Of a stretch of 64,000 nucleotides of DNA, positions 46,253-57,515 are shown one piece after another. This DNA is from Absidia repens (lineage: Eukaryota > Mucoromycota > Mucoromycetes > Mucorales > Cunninghamellaceae). Under the pieces are notes generated by a model, which ran no database searches, was not told where the DNA came from, and saw only the letters and a list, made by a program, of their open reading frames with translations. The position numbers were made by a program, and so were the translations under genes. Every line of letters begins with the position of its first letter. Position 1 is the first letter of the stretch. Location: contig MCGE01000017.1 of assembly GCA_002105175.1 (NCBI GenBank), forward strand, positions 124,001-188,000. The letters run 5' to 3'.

Positions 46253-47267
46253 ATGGTCGAACCAGTATGTATTAAGCAAGGTGCAGAAGCTGTAAGTTAG
46301 TAATAATTATCATAAATAAATGTCATAATTGTAATAATGGACTTTTTTGTAGCGTGTCTTCCACTTACCAACGTTTTTAACTATGGACGATGGATGTATT
46401 GCCAAAGAACGATTCAAGAAAACATATCGTCATCCTGATCTTGATCGGCAACTGACAGCTCGACGGGTAACACAAGAAGCACGCTGTTTGTATCGCTGCA
46501 ACAAGGCGGGCATGGATACTCCTGCGGTGTATTTGGTGGATATACAGAAAGCAACTATATATATGGAACGAATCATAGGAACAACTGTGAAGCGACTTTT
46601 ACTCGACAATCAGCACGATCAATATGCTTCTTTGGATTGTGGTAATAATAGATAACTTTTTTCCAGCTTTTTGATACTCACAGTCTATTTTTCTGGGAAC
46701 CACTATAGTTTCTATGGCTGATAAAATCGGCATGGCACTTGGCAAAATGCACAGCATCGATATTATTCACGGTGATCTTACAACCTCCAACCTAATGTTA
46801 CGGGAAAGTGGGTCTTTGGTAAATACACACACACACACGTAGAAAAGCAAAGAAATAATTGTCAGAATCTGAGTGGCTATTTGATTGAAATGAGGTATTG
46901 ACGGACCATTATGTTATAAATTTGATAGGTGACGATAGATTTTGGATTAAGTTACGGATCGTCGATGCCTGAAGACAAAGCTGTGGATTTGTACGTCCTT
47001 GAACGTGCATTTTCAAGCACCCACCCCTCTACAGAACGATTGGTAATCCAATATTCACGTTTCTCATAGGCTCTGACTAACCGTTATCATTATTGGTAGT
47101 TTGCAAATATTCTCACAAGTTATACCAAGCATTACAAGCAATCCAAACCCATTCTGAACAAGCTGGAAGAAGGTATATACTAATTTAGAAGAATGATTTA
47201 CTCAACACTAAACAAAATTTTGGTTGTAGTTCGATTACGTGGTCGCAAACGCAGTATGGTTGGATGA
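46253..47267 (+). CDS. BUD32: BUD32/PRPK, kinase subunit of the EKC/KEOPS complex
   Basis: Atypical small kinase/ATPase of the EKC/KEOPS complex, which makes the universal t6A modification of tRNAs reading ANN codons. Exons: 46253-46291, 46353-46641, 46709-46818, 46929-47042, 47100-47172, 47230-47267; 663 nt, 220 aa, normal for the family. Hallmarks: [32 protein letters not shown] (PRPK signature), the catalytic loop [40 protein letters not shown], and the conserved basic tail [12 protein letters not shown]. The ATG is only about 90 bp from the head of repeat copy D, so the core promoter must lie in or beside repeat DNA. Confidence 0.95.
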
Positions 47268-47871
47268 GTTGGTAGTTTTAGTTAGATACTATATATCTGG
47301 CAGCTTTTGATTTAGTTACTATATTTTTTTTGTCATGCATCATCGCTTTGTCAGTATTTTGAATTTGATACGTCAATAAAATCTCATGTGGCTTTTTATT
47401 TTTTTATTTGTTGTCTTTATCCATCATTCTCTCACAATTTAATTGCTATAATACAGTGACAAACTTATTATATTATTACCGCAATGCGCGTCATTATCAA
47501 ATTGCCCAAAGAATTCACGACTGGTCACAGCCGCAAGAAGGGCCTGGCATTTGTATGACCGTACAATACTTGCTGTGTAACGAATTTCTAAAAGAAAACG
47601 AGTTGTGACAACAGTTTCTCATTTTTTTAGAGATGATAATTCTTTTTGACAATAAACCATCATGTCAATAATAGCGTGTTTGCTTCTTAATTCATTATAA
47701 TCATTTTGTTCTTTTCAAATAGGATATATCGGCATTATCGGTGTTTGAATTCCTCTGTAACTTCGGGTCTTCCATTTTTGTTTGATGCCTTTTTTTTCCC
47801 TCTTCTTTTTTATATTTTACCCAATCCTAATTTTTATACCCTCCTTCCATCTTATACATTCAAAGCAACTA
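47268..47871. other. Intergenic region BUD32 to SEC31 with an exon-like fragment
   Basis: 600 bp. 47458-47608 carries an open stretch with protein-like composition (RNARHYQIAQRIHDWSQPQE...MTVQYLLCNEFLKENEL, then TGA) behind a possible acceptor (TACAG at 47453-47457). It has no ATG in frame. It could be an alternative terminal exon or a remnant of another gene. The rest is T-rich SEC31 promoter and leader. Confidence 0.35.
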
Positions 47872-50800
47872 ATGGTGAAAACTGCTTATGATCTCCCTGA
47901 CACTACTTTTACTTGGTGCCCTACTACTCCTATACTTGCCACTAGTTCTTACCACGACAAGTTTTCCCAACTGGAACTCTTTCAACTTGGCACAGATAGA
48001 ACAGGAACAATACAGAATTCTATTGGAAAGATCAACTCTAATTCCAGGTAATAAAGATACACCGCTATACTTTTATCTATTTCATCTGATCTGATTGTTC
48101 TATTAGATTCACATCTTTGGCTTGGGGAAATTCTCAAGTGGCGAAGCCCTGGGTGTGATTGCTGCAGGCACTGATTCTGGTGGTTTGGAACTGTGGGATC
48201 CTCACGTTATCGTTGACCCTGACAATAGGTAAATAAAAGAAAAAAAGTACTACTTGCCTTATTTTGATTGCTTTACTAAACACATTCTTCTTCATTTTAC
48301 TATAGTGGTACTAGAAATGCATTAATTTCCCAACAAACCACGACTTACACACAGTCAATCTTTTATATGGACTTCAACCTACATCAACCCAATCTTCTTG
48401 TTACAGCTGGTAGAGATAATGAGGTAAGAAAAAAAAAAAAACAAGGAACAATGGAGACCATGATTACAAAGGGACGCTTGTGAAACAGTGATGATTCACT
48501 ATTTATTTACTATTAGGTATTCGTATGGGACCTTGCCAACTATCCTGAAATACCTTATACACCTGGCCCACATACTACCGCCATGGACGTACAGCTTACA
48601 AAGGTGGCCTGGAATTGTCAAGTCCCCTATATTCTTTCTACTTGTTTTTCCAATGGCCAAACTATCATACTGGATTTAAGGTCAAAGAAAAAGGTGATGG
48701 AATTGACGGGCAAAAACCACCTATCATCCGTTGTTTGGCATCCTGATGTTGTAAGTACTGCGTATTATTTTCCAGTTTGAAAATCATGAACTAAATGTCT
48801 TCTTATTATATATATATTTCTAAAAAGGCAACGCAATTGGTTACCGCTTCAATCGATGATGCTCATCCAGTGGTCACGTTATGGGATTTGCGACATGCCC
48901 ACACTCCCATGAAGACCATGAAAGCTCATTCAAAAGGTGTCTTGGATTTATCTTGGTGTCGTCAGGATAGTGAACTTCTGGTGTCCAGTGGCAAGGATGG
49001 TAAAATTCTTACATGGAACCCTGGTACTACCCTTCATTCTGAAATTGCTAAAACTGAATCTCCTGCGCAAATCGACTTTTGTCCAAGGAATCCAAATTGG
49101 CTGGCATCTGCATCATTGGCTGGTGAGGTAAAACTACTAAACGATAAAATTAAATAAATAAATAAATAGACTAACATCATGTGATTACTTTTTATAGATC
49201 AATGTATGGTCCATACAACAGGGTCATCGATCAACATCTTCAGACGTGTATGAATCGAACTTGCCTTCTGATGAGCTGCAGTCTTCCATTAAACAACCAC
49301 CCAAATGGCTACGACGCCCTGTTGGATCTACTTTTGGATTTGGTGGTAAACTTGTCCTGTTCTTTCAACAACGACCAGACTCACGCGATAAACAGGCAGA
49401 AAATGTGTACAACCAACCAACAGCGAAACTGATTACAATAAAGGATAGTGACATTGTACGGAGGGCATCAGCATTACAATACGCAAAAATCGATCAACAA
49501 ATGCTGCTCAAATTTGTGGATCAAAAGTGCCAACAGCCTGACGCCGACGAACATTGGTTAACTTTGAAAATCCTTTTTGCTCAAAATGCCAGGGAACAAT
49601 TGGTCAACTACCTCGGACTGAACAAACAGGAACTTCTTCTACAAAAAGGATTAGCGACACATTCGCCATCAGCGTCATCATCACCTCTATTTCCGACAGC
49701 AACCGCAACTGGAACGACAACAGACACAACCACAGTAGAACGAACAACAACTTTGTCAGGAATTTTCAGGTCTGCCGACAACAAAGGTGTATCACCAGAT
49801 AGCGACTTTTTTTCTTCAACAAATGTGTCCTCCAAGTCAAACGAAATTGTCACCACCAACAAATGGCTGCGAGATATGAAAATTACTCAGGCAATAGCTA
49901 CTGGAGATTTCGATGCGGCGGTATCGCTTTGTATGGAAGACGAATCAAGGATGGCGGATGCACTATTGTTGGCTATTAGTGGAGGACCTGATCTCTTCGC
50001 ACGAACTAGGCAACTTTATCTGGAACGACAAACCGAAATCTCTTACATGAAATTACTGGATCATCTGGTACGACAAGATTTGATGTCCTTTGTGCAAAAT
50101 AGTCACGTCGACGATTGGAAACTTGTGCTTACGGCGCTATGCACGTTTGCTGCTTCTGACGAATTTGGAGCATTATGTGAAACACTGGGACGTCGACTGG
50201 AAACGGCGGCGGCTTCATTACCTGTGCAGGGCGGGTCTCATATGGTTTTGGCCGATACTGAACAATTGATGGGGCGTGCTGCAATTTGCTACATTGTTGC
50301 TGGGAAATTGGAATGTCTATTGCCTATTTGGTTATCTGAATGCGGACAAAATGGCGGACCTAATGACACCTATGCCGATCGACTGCAAGATTTTATGGAA
50401 AAGGTGACTGTATTCTTCTCTGCTATTGACTTTGAAGACCCAATGATGGTGGATGATGACAAGCACGATGCTGGTGTTTCTTCATTGGTGACATCAACGA
50501 AAAACCACCGGTCTATGGACTTGCTTTATGGAAAATACTGTGAATACGCTGATCTATTAGCAGCAAGTGGCCAGTTCGACACCGCAATCAAGTATCTTGG
50601 ACTTGTTCCTGAAAGTTATTATGGACAAGACAGCAACTGGACTATGGCTGTTATTCGTGACCGTATTTATGGTGCTACTACACAACATGGAATGGTTCTT
50701 CTTCGAAAAAACCCCACCTTTCCGTTTGACACTAATCAGGCGATTCTTGACCCGGCAAATCGACAACATCAGACCAACACCATCAATCTACAACAGCCGC

Positions 50801-52196
50801 ATCGTCTATTCCATCAGCCATCTCTCAAAATGCTTCAGCCGCGCCAGGAATTTTTTGAATTGAACCGCCTCGACGAAAACAGCACCAGAGACAGCATTTC
50901 TGATTCCCCTTTCATGACAGCAAGGGATATTCCAGACTTTGAAAACATGGATCCCAACAGGACAAGACTGCACCAAGAAAAATACTTTTTTGATTCATTC
51001 ACATCAAAAACTGAATCACCAACAACTTTGGATACAGCATCAGAGAAACAAGAAACTGCGGAGGGGACAAACAGTGTATATCTTGATATGCAGTCATTGG
51101 TCATTACGTCGCCAGTGACATTACCAAGTAGTGACACCGGGGGGATTAATTATTTTGAAAAAGAGATGCAACAGGATCCTTATCAGCAACAGCAGTATAT
51201 GGACACACCTGCTACGCCAGATTCGCCTCCAAAACCAACCGCCATCCAACAACACGGCGGACCAAACCGAAGACAACAGCAAAAGCAACAACAGCAGGAC
51301 AAGGAAATAAAAAATATGAGTTTGTATCCTCTGCAACAACAACACTCTCTCCAATATCCTTCGAATCAACAAAATCAAGAAAAAATAGAATCTCCTCAAG
51401 AGCAACAGCAACAGCAAAATGTTAAACCACACCAGCCGCGTATTGGTGAATCAAAAACAGCTTCACCTCCTTCCATGCAAGCGCCACTTATAGAAACTCG
51501 AAACAACTATGCGAACAATACTCGAGGTGAAAAATCATCAGCATATCAACATCGTACTTCGCCACGAAATCCACTGCACAAATTACCACAAGGACAAGCT
51601 CAGGATAAAAGACGGTATTGTAAGTTGTTCAAGAACGGAGGAAATAAAATTAGATTGCATTTACATTTATTTTTTATATTATATAGCCAAGGAAACATTT
51701 TCTAATATCAAGACGGAGCATGAACCAATATATCAAGCACTATCCAAGGTGACGCCTCAACCAAGGAACCAAATGGAGGTACAGTACAATAATAAGACAA
51801 TAAACCTAGATGAACGCTGACTTTTTATTTTTATTTTTATTTGTTTTAATAGTCAGGACAAAAAAAGTACTGGGAAGATACAGACAAACGACTAGACAAC
51901 TTATTCCAGCAACTCAATAACCACGACGTTTCTGACAGTGTAGCTCAATCCTTAATAACTTTGGTACAAGGTAACTTTAGGACAAAAAAAGAAAAAAAAG
52001 AAACAAAAAAGTGGACGGTAAATGGTCTTAATTTTTTTTTTTATTGATCTGTTTTTTGTTATTAGCATTCAGCGATGGTCAATATGAAAAAGCCCTAAAT
52101 ATACAAATGCACTTGGTGACTACAAAATATGAAGAATGCAGCAGCTGGCTTTTGGCGGTCAAACGAATTATTGAATATAAGATGCAAAAACTGTAG
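47872..52196 (+). CDS. SEC31: SEC31, COPII outer-coat protein (apparent one-base deletion)
   Basis: Outer-cage subunit of COPII vesicles, paired with Sec13, for ER-to-Golgi export. Exons: 47872-48047, 48107-48228, 48306-48423, 48517-48750, 48828-49127, 49198-51619, 51687-51778, 51853-51970, 52066-52196. N-terminal WD40 blades: TFTWCPTTPILATSSY, LGVIAAGTDSGGLELWDPH, LLVTAGRDNEVFVWDLANY, NHLSSVVWHPDVATQLVTAS, VTLWDLRHAHTP, GVLDLSWCRQDSELLVSSGKDGKILTWNP, NPNWLASASLAGEINVWSIQ. An alpha-solenoid (ACE1-type, NKWLRDMKITQAIATGDFDAAVSLCM...) follows, then a Gln/Pro-rich linker and the C-terminal helical domain. In exon 2 the frame changes between SLAWG (about 48126) and GEALGVIAAG (about 48140) with no room for an intron. 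The joined length is 3713 nt, one short of a multiple of three (about 1237 aa if restored). Confidence 0.88.
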
Positions 52197-52467
52197 TATT
52201 AGCTTAGCATATGTTTTTTTTTCTTTTGCAATAAAATAAAATATATGTTTATTCTTTGTTGTATTCATCAATGTAGTGTTTGGCATACTGTGTCAGGTAC
52301 TGCCCGTGTCCCACTCACTCAGTTTAATTTTTAAAGCCCGCATTTTTTTTAAAAAACTATAGCGTTTCTGGTTTACACTTTTATTTCTCTTCCTTTTGCC
52401 TGGTTTATTTATACTCCTTATTCCATCGTCTACTCTCTCCTTGTCACCCCCTTTTCGCAAACCGCTA
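52197..52467. other. SEC31 to PIG-P intergenic region
   Basis: 270 bp with AATAAAATAAAAT at 52231-52243 as the likely SEC31 polyadenylation signal and a pyrimidine-rich leader before the PIG-P ATG. Confidence 0.45.
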
Positions 52468-54094
52468 ATGTCTGACAAGGATGATTCTCATAAATCGAAG
52501 CACACAATATACAGCAAGCGATTACCTATGATAGCAACAACGTTGGATCAAGTTAGTGAAGAAGAAGACGAGGATTATGTCTTAGATCGACGTTTCCGTT
52601 CATCACCACTTGGCACCTCTCAATCGGCAATTTCTCTTTCTTCCTTGGCTCGCGAATCATACACTGGAACACGGGCGCAGGCATCACCGACGTTACAACA
52701 ATCACCTTTACAACTACACCAGGATCAGTCATCATCTATTCTGAGCGACCAGACGTCATCATTATCGAATTCTGCGGCAGTACCTTCGGCCATTAATACA
52801 GCCACTAATCTAACAATGGCAACAATCACAACATTCGCGTCCGTCAACAAGTCACCTATACTTCCTTGGCACTCAGATCAAAGCGAACTACCCAAACCGG
52901 TGTAAGTGTGTTTACCTTTTTTTTTTTTTTTTTTTTTTTGCACGGTCAAATAAACCCCGTCCGTCCACTCACTCTCAGGCTTGACACTGGTTATATAGAA
53001 AGGGACGAAGGAATTCATTCAGCAGCTTCTTATCCAAAAAATACGCCAAAACTAAACTACAGCAAGACCAGGAACGGATATTACCCATCATCAACAACAG
53101 CAGCAACAACAACAATAACAGCAACAAGGACCGCGACACTATTTTGGGCAAATACAATAATACGAGGACAACGAAGGAATTTCAAAAAGGCCATCGGCCC
53201 AGATCTTTTTCAGAGTAAGACCTCAGTACAACAAAATGAACTTCTTTGTTTTTCTCTATATTTATTTGTCTGTCTTCACGTCATAGAGTTCCGGCGATTC
53301 CAGCACCGGTTGAACGGGCGCCTCCTGTGGCAATTACCAACAAAACACCGATATACGAGTACTATGGCTTTGTGATGTATTTGGCTTCCTATGTAGTATT
53401 TGGTAAGTACGAAAATATTACTGGCAGCTTGAATATGGAAAAGAAAGAGAGGATGGATATGTATGCCTGGTGTGAGACTGTTTGGATATAAATACTTTTT
53501 TTTTTTTTTTTTTGGATTGGATTGATTTTATTGAATGGGTAACATGGTTGCGTTGATGGCGGCATATATAGGACTTTATGCTATTTGGGCATATGTTCCT
53601 GACCACATTTTACATGGTATGGGCATCACTTACTATCCAAATAGGTAAGAATATATATTGTCGAACTTTATCTTCATTGTTGATTCACCCATTTTTTTAT
53701 TTATTATTTATAGATATTGGGCTCTTGCTATTCCAGTTTGGATTATGACGTTGGTATGGTTTACTTTTATATATTATATGACAATCAACCTAAAGAATAC
53801 TCCTCCGTTTGATTCCTATGACTGTATTACAGGTAATCGGGACAATACCCTGATTTTCCTCACGTTAAAACTGGATCTGCATTAACCTCTCACTTTCTTT
53901 TAGACGAACATGCAAATATGATGGAATTAGAAACAATGTCATTTGAAGATCGACCGGCGGATTGGATGCCAGAATTACATGATATTCCTATCGGGGTGGT
54001 CAACGCGTATTTATATCAAGATGAAACTGGCTCAACAAAGAACGATGATTCTGGGATATCAGTGCAACACAAATCCTCCTCAAGAAAAGGCTGA
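52468..54094 (+). CDS. GPI19: PIG-P/Gpi19, subunit of the GPI-GlcNAc transferase, with long N-terminal extension
   Basis: Predicted ER-membrane subunit of the complex that starts GPI-anchor synthesis by adding GlcNAc to phosphatidylinositol. Exons: 52468-52901, 52979-53214, 53289-53402, 53572-53644, 53714-53832, 53904-54094; 1167 nt, 388 aa. The PIG-P domain is C-terminal: IYEYYGFVMYLASYVVFGLYAIWAYVPDHILHGMGITYYPNRYWALAIPVWIMTLVWF, giving two membrane helices, then NTPPFDSYDCITDEHA. About 250 Ser/Thr-rich residues precede it, far longer than the roughly 150-residue yeast and human proteins. The exon 2-3 junction keeps frame only if the GAG acceptor at 53286-53288 is used instead of the TAG two bases upstream. 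A nearby missing base would also explain this. Confidence 0.82.
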
Positions 54095-55347
54095 TGATTC
54101 TCTCCCACTGTCTCGGAATTTATTCTAGATAGTTGACCGTGTCCCCAAATTGTACCTGTTTGTGTAATATAGATTACTGTGTATAATCGATATCGTTTTA
54201 GTTCACCATGTTTTGTTTTATTATTATTTATTTATTTATTATTATTATCACCATTAGTATTCTTACTCTTAGTTAGATTCATGATCCCACCCCTACACAC
54301 ATCATTATTCTAATTGTATATACCACCAACAATAAAGATTACTTTAATCCCATACAATCTACTTTTTTTTTTTTTTTGCCTTGTTGAAATAAACATGTGA
54401 GACCGGAACTGTACAAAGATAACAGATCGATTTCCCTTTTATGATTAGTCTTTTGTCTCGCACCTATTCTGTAGGATTTTGCGGAGTATTAAATTCACGT
54501 GCCTGTAAAGAGTGAAAAGAAAGAACACTAATTTATCATTCTGTTTGTTATAGTACTTGTATATATGAAATTATTGAAAAAATGGAATCAATGACTTCTA
54601 AACCACTTGAATAGATTGTACGCTTAATTTGTATTCTGGTACAAAACAAGATAGGGTATAGGAAATAGAAAAAAAAGCTTCCGATTGAAAATCTTACACG
54701 GTGGCAAGGCTATCTTTTCGGAAGTTGAAAATCCTATTCGTCTTGATTTTATTTTCTTGTTCTTTCTGTAAGCCTCTCCTCAAATAGCAAGGGAAGATCA
54801 ATTTTTTTTTTTTTTACACTAGATTGTCTTCATTAAACCATACTAATATAGATAATAAAAAAGCGGATTACATTGGTGGCAGGAATATGGAGGATTGAAA
54901 ATAATCAGGACCTTTTTTTTGACATATCATACGGCCACTAATTTATAGTTATCAATATCTCCACCAATCAAATGCATGAGTGATCCCGATGAATAAAAGA
55001 AGAAGAGAGATACCAGCGATCACCCTTAGATCCATCAGTATTCATAGATATGATAAAGCAAGGACGAATGATTCTCGATAATGATAATGTAGACGGATCT
55101 TACCAATCTAGATCAGTTCATCTTATCATATCAAAGAATGAATGTACGTTATTAATTGTTCAATGACTACAGTAGTTTGTCTTGTTTTGTCATATAATTG
55201 AGAGTGAAATATTGAATACTAATAGTATCTCCACGCCTCCACGGGCGGCGAGATGTAGTAAGCGGAGAGGGTGAGCTCTCCGATCTGCTCCTCAGGAAAC
55301 AAGTAAAAAAATAGAGAGCGTTTACAAAAAAGGCAAGTGATACAGAA

Positions 55348-55353
55348 GATAAG
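55348..55353 (+). promoter_or_regulatory. GATA-factor site upstream of glutamine synthetase
   Basis: GATAAG, 178 bp before the ATG; a second copy lies at 55381-55386. GATAAG is the core recognised by fungal nitrogen GATA regulators (AreA, NIT2, Gln3). Confidence 0.5.
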
Positions 55354-55380
55354 ACGGGTTGGGTTATTTTATGTATTTCT

Positions 55381-55386
55381 GATAAG
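55381..55386 (+). promoter_or_regulatory. Second GATA-factor site upstream of glutamine synthetase
   Basis: GATAAG in the context TCTGATAAGC, 33 bp from the first site in the same orientation and about 57 bp upstream of the TATA box. Confidence 0.5.
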
Positions 55387-55442
55387 CTGAAGGTGGGGTG
55401 GGGGCCAGGAGCGGCAATTCAATTTTTTTTTGTCTCGACAAG

Positions 55443-55449
55443 TATAAAA
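55443..55449 (+). promoter_or_regulatory. TATA box of glutamine synthetase
   Basis: TATAAAA at 55443-55449, 82 bp before the ATG, followed by a CT-rich initiator region, typical of highly expressed fungal genes. Confidence 0.6.
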
Positions 55450-55530
55450 CTAAATACTTTTTTTTTGTCCCCTCTCTCTTGCCTTCACTTCTACTTGTAA
55501 CCTCCTCATTATTTATTAATCAACCTCACT

Positions 55531-56676
55531 ATGTCTGTCTTGTCAAACAACACTATTTTGAGCAAATACCTCAGTCTTGAACAACGTGGTCAAGTTCAAA
55601 TCGAATATGTTTGGATCGATGGTATGAACAATGTCCGTTCAAAGACTCGTACAATCAACTTTGTCCCCAAATCTGCCTCTGAATTGTCTGAATGGAACTT
55701 CGATGGATCTTCCACTGGTCAAGCTGAAGGTCACGATTCCGATGTCTTGATTCAACCTGTTGCTTTGTATAGCGATCCTTTCCGAGGTGGTGACAACAAG
55801 CTGGCTCTTTGCGCTACTTATAACCCCGATGGTACTCCTCACAAGACCAACTACCGCCATGCTTGCAAGCAAGTCATGGACGCTCATGCTGACTCCAAAC
55901 CTTGGTTCGGTATTGAACAAGAATACATGTTCTTTGACCCTGAAACTGCTAAACCTTATGGCTGGCCCAAGCATGGTTTCCCTGCTCCTCAGGTACAGAA
56001 GGAAAAAAAAAAGAGCACTTCGTATTTTTAATTAAACAGTCGACTCACCCATTTTCTCCTTTTGCAGGGTCCTTTTTATTGTGGCGTTGGTGCTGGCAAG
56101 ATCTTCGGTCGTGATATCGTTGAGGCTCATTACCGTGCCTGTTTGTACGCTGGTGTAAACATCTCCGGTGTCAATGCTGAAGTGGCTCCTGGTCAATATG
56201 AATATCAAGTGGGTCCTTGTGAAGGTATTGCAATGGGCGATGAATTGTGGATTTCCCGTTATATCTTGGAACGTGTGGCCGAAGACTTTGGTATCATTGT
56301 TTCTATCCATCCTAAGCCTGTGAAAGGTGACTGGAACGGTGCTGGTTGTCACACCAACTTCTCCACAGAAGCTATGCGTCAAGAAAATGGTATTGTGGAA
56401 ATCGAAAAGGCTATCAACAAGATGGCTAAGCGTCATTTGGAACACATCGCAGTTTATGGTGAAGACAATGATCAACGTTTAACTGGTCGTCACGAAACCG
56501 GTCACATCAACGATTTCAGCTACGGCGTCGCTAACCGTGGTGCCTCCATCCGTATTCCTCGTCATGTCGGCAAAGAAGGCAAAGGTTACCTTGAAGATCG
56601 TCGTCCTGCTTCCAACATTGATCCCTACCGTGTTACTGGCATCATTATGGAATCCACCTTCCTTCCTGACAATTAG
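55531..56676 (+). CDS. GLN1: Glutamine synthetase, eukaryotic type II
   Basis: Cytosolic ATP-dependent ligase joining ammonia to glutamate. Exons: 55531-55992 and 56068-56676; 1071 nt, 356 aa, full-length. Signatures: [35 protein letters not shown] (N-terminal beta-grasp and Asp of the active site), [11 protein letters not shown] (metal-binding Glu), [41 protein letters not shown] with the variant [27 protein letters not shown] (ATP-binding), [23 protein letters not shown] and [10 protein letters not shown]. The intron follows the conserved PAPQ|GPFYC junction. The codon bias toward CGT/GGT/GCT differs from the low-complexity regulatory genes nearby and fits high expression. Two GATAAG sites and a TATA box lie upstream. 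Confidence 0.97.
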
Positions 56677-57515
56677 TTACTTTTATTTTTTAGTTTGTTA
56701 GTCATTGTATAGTATCTTTTCTTCTCTTTTTAGTGGGATCCCTTTATTCTATTTTGTACAGCCATTTTTACTTCCTTATTAGACATTATTTTGATATCAC
56801 TTTATTTTATTTTATTATTTATCCTTATATGAATAAAGAATTGAATCCATTTATTTATCGCTATTATTCTTTGTTTTGGGGTGGGTAAACTGGAAACAAT
56901 GCAAAGGATATATTTAGTAAGGACGAATTGGTATTGGCTTTGCAGGGAAATGATTAAAATCTTAGTATTCAAGTCAGAGCTTGTCTCAGGGACTTTCTGT
57001 GATAAATACTGTTGATACGAAAAAACGTTAATGTATGTACGCGTGTCTATAATATTTTCGCGTCGTAAATGCAAGGTTCTGTTTTTTAGTGGGGTGGGCT
57101 GTGAATATTTGATTATTGACAGTTTAGAAAAAAATATTTTACGATTTACTTGCTCAACTGGGCTTTAAACTACAGTCAGAGAACTTGAACCTTCATTATA
57201 TAATAAAGTAATGTTATGATAGTATTGTCCCATTATATGATATTTATAAGCCAATTTTAATGTATGCGTGCTTCTGCCGAATTGCATACACCCAATATGA
57301 TTCAATATGAGATTGATTATGTTTTGATTATTGTAATATTCGGGGATCTTACCTTACCATCTATGGCTGACTCCGCTGCATTCCCTTTTTTCACTACTGG
57401 CGGAGGCTAAATATTGTATACTTTTTTTTTCTTTCTTACTTTTCTTCCCTTTCTCCTTCCCTTCCGTTTTCATCACACCACATCTTCTATTTGTCTTTTT
57501 TTTATCAACATTATC
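56677..57515. other. Intergenic region glutamine synthetase to O-fucosyltransferase-like gene
   Basis: 840 bp. The 3' flank of the synthetase gene has AATAAAG at 56832. The remainder is AT-rich, with a CT-rich leader at 57420-57515 in front of the next gene. Nothing else recognised. Confidence 0.5.

Larger units (their letters stand above)
54095..55530. other. Long 5' flank of the glutamine synthetase gene
   Basis: 1.4 kb. The first 270 bp are the PIG-P 3' flank (AATAAAG at 54332). The rest is AT-rich, with one GC-rich island at 55231-55295 (CGCCTCCACGGGCGGCGAG), several GATA motifs and a TATA box close to the gene. No gene or repeat-family copy seen. Confidence 0.55.
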
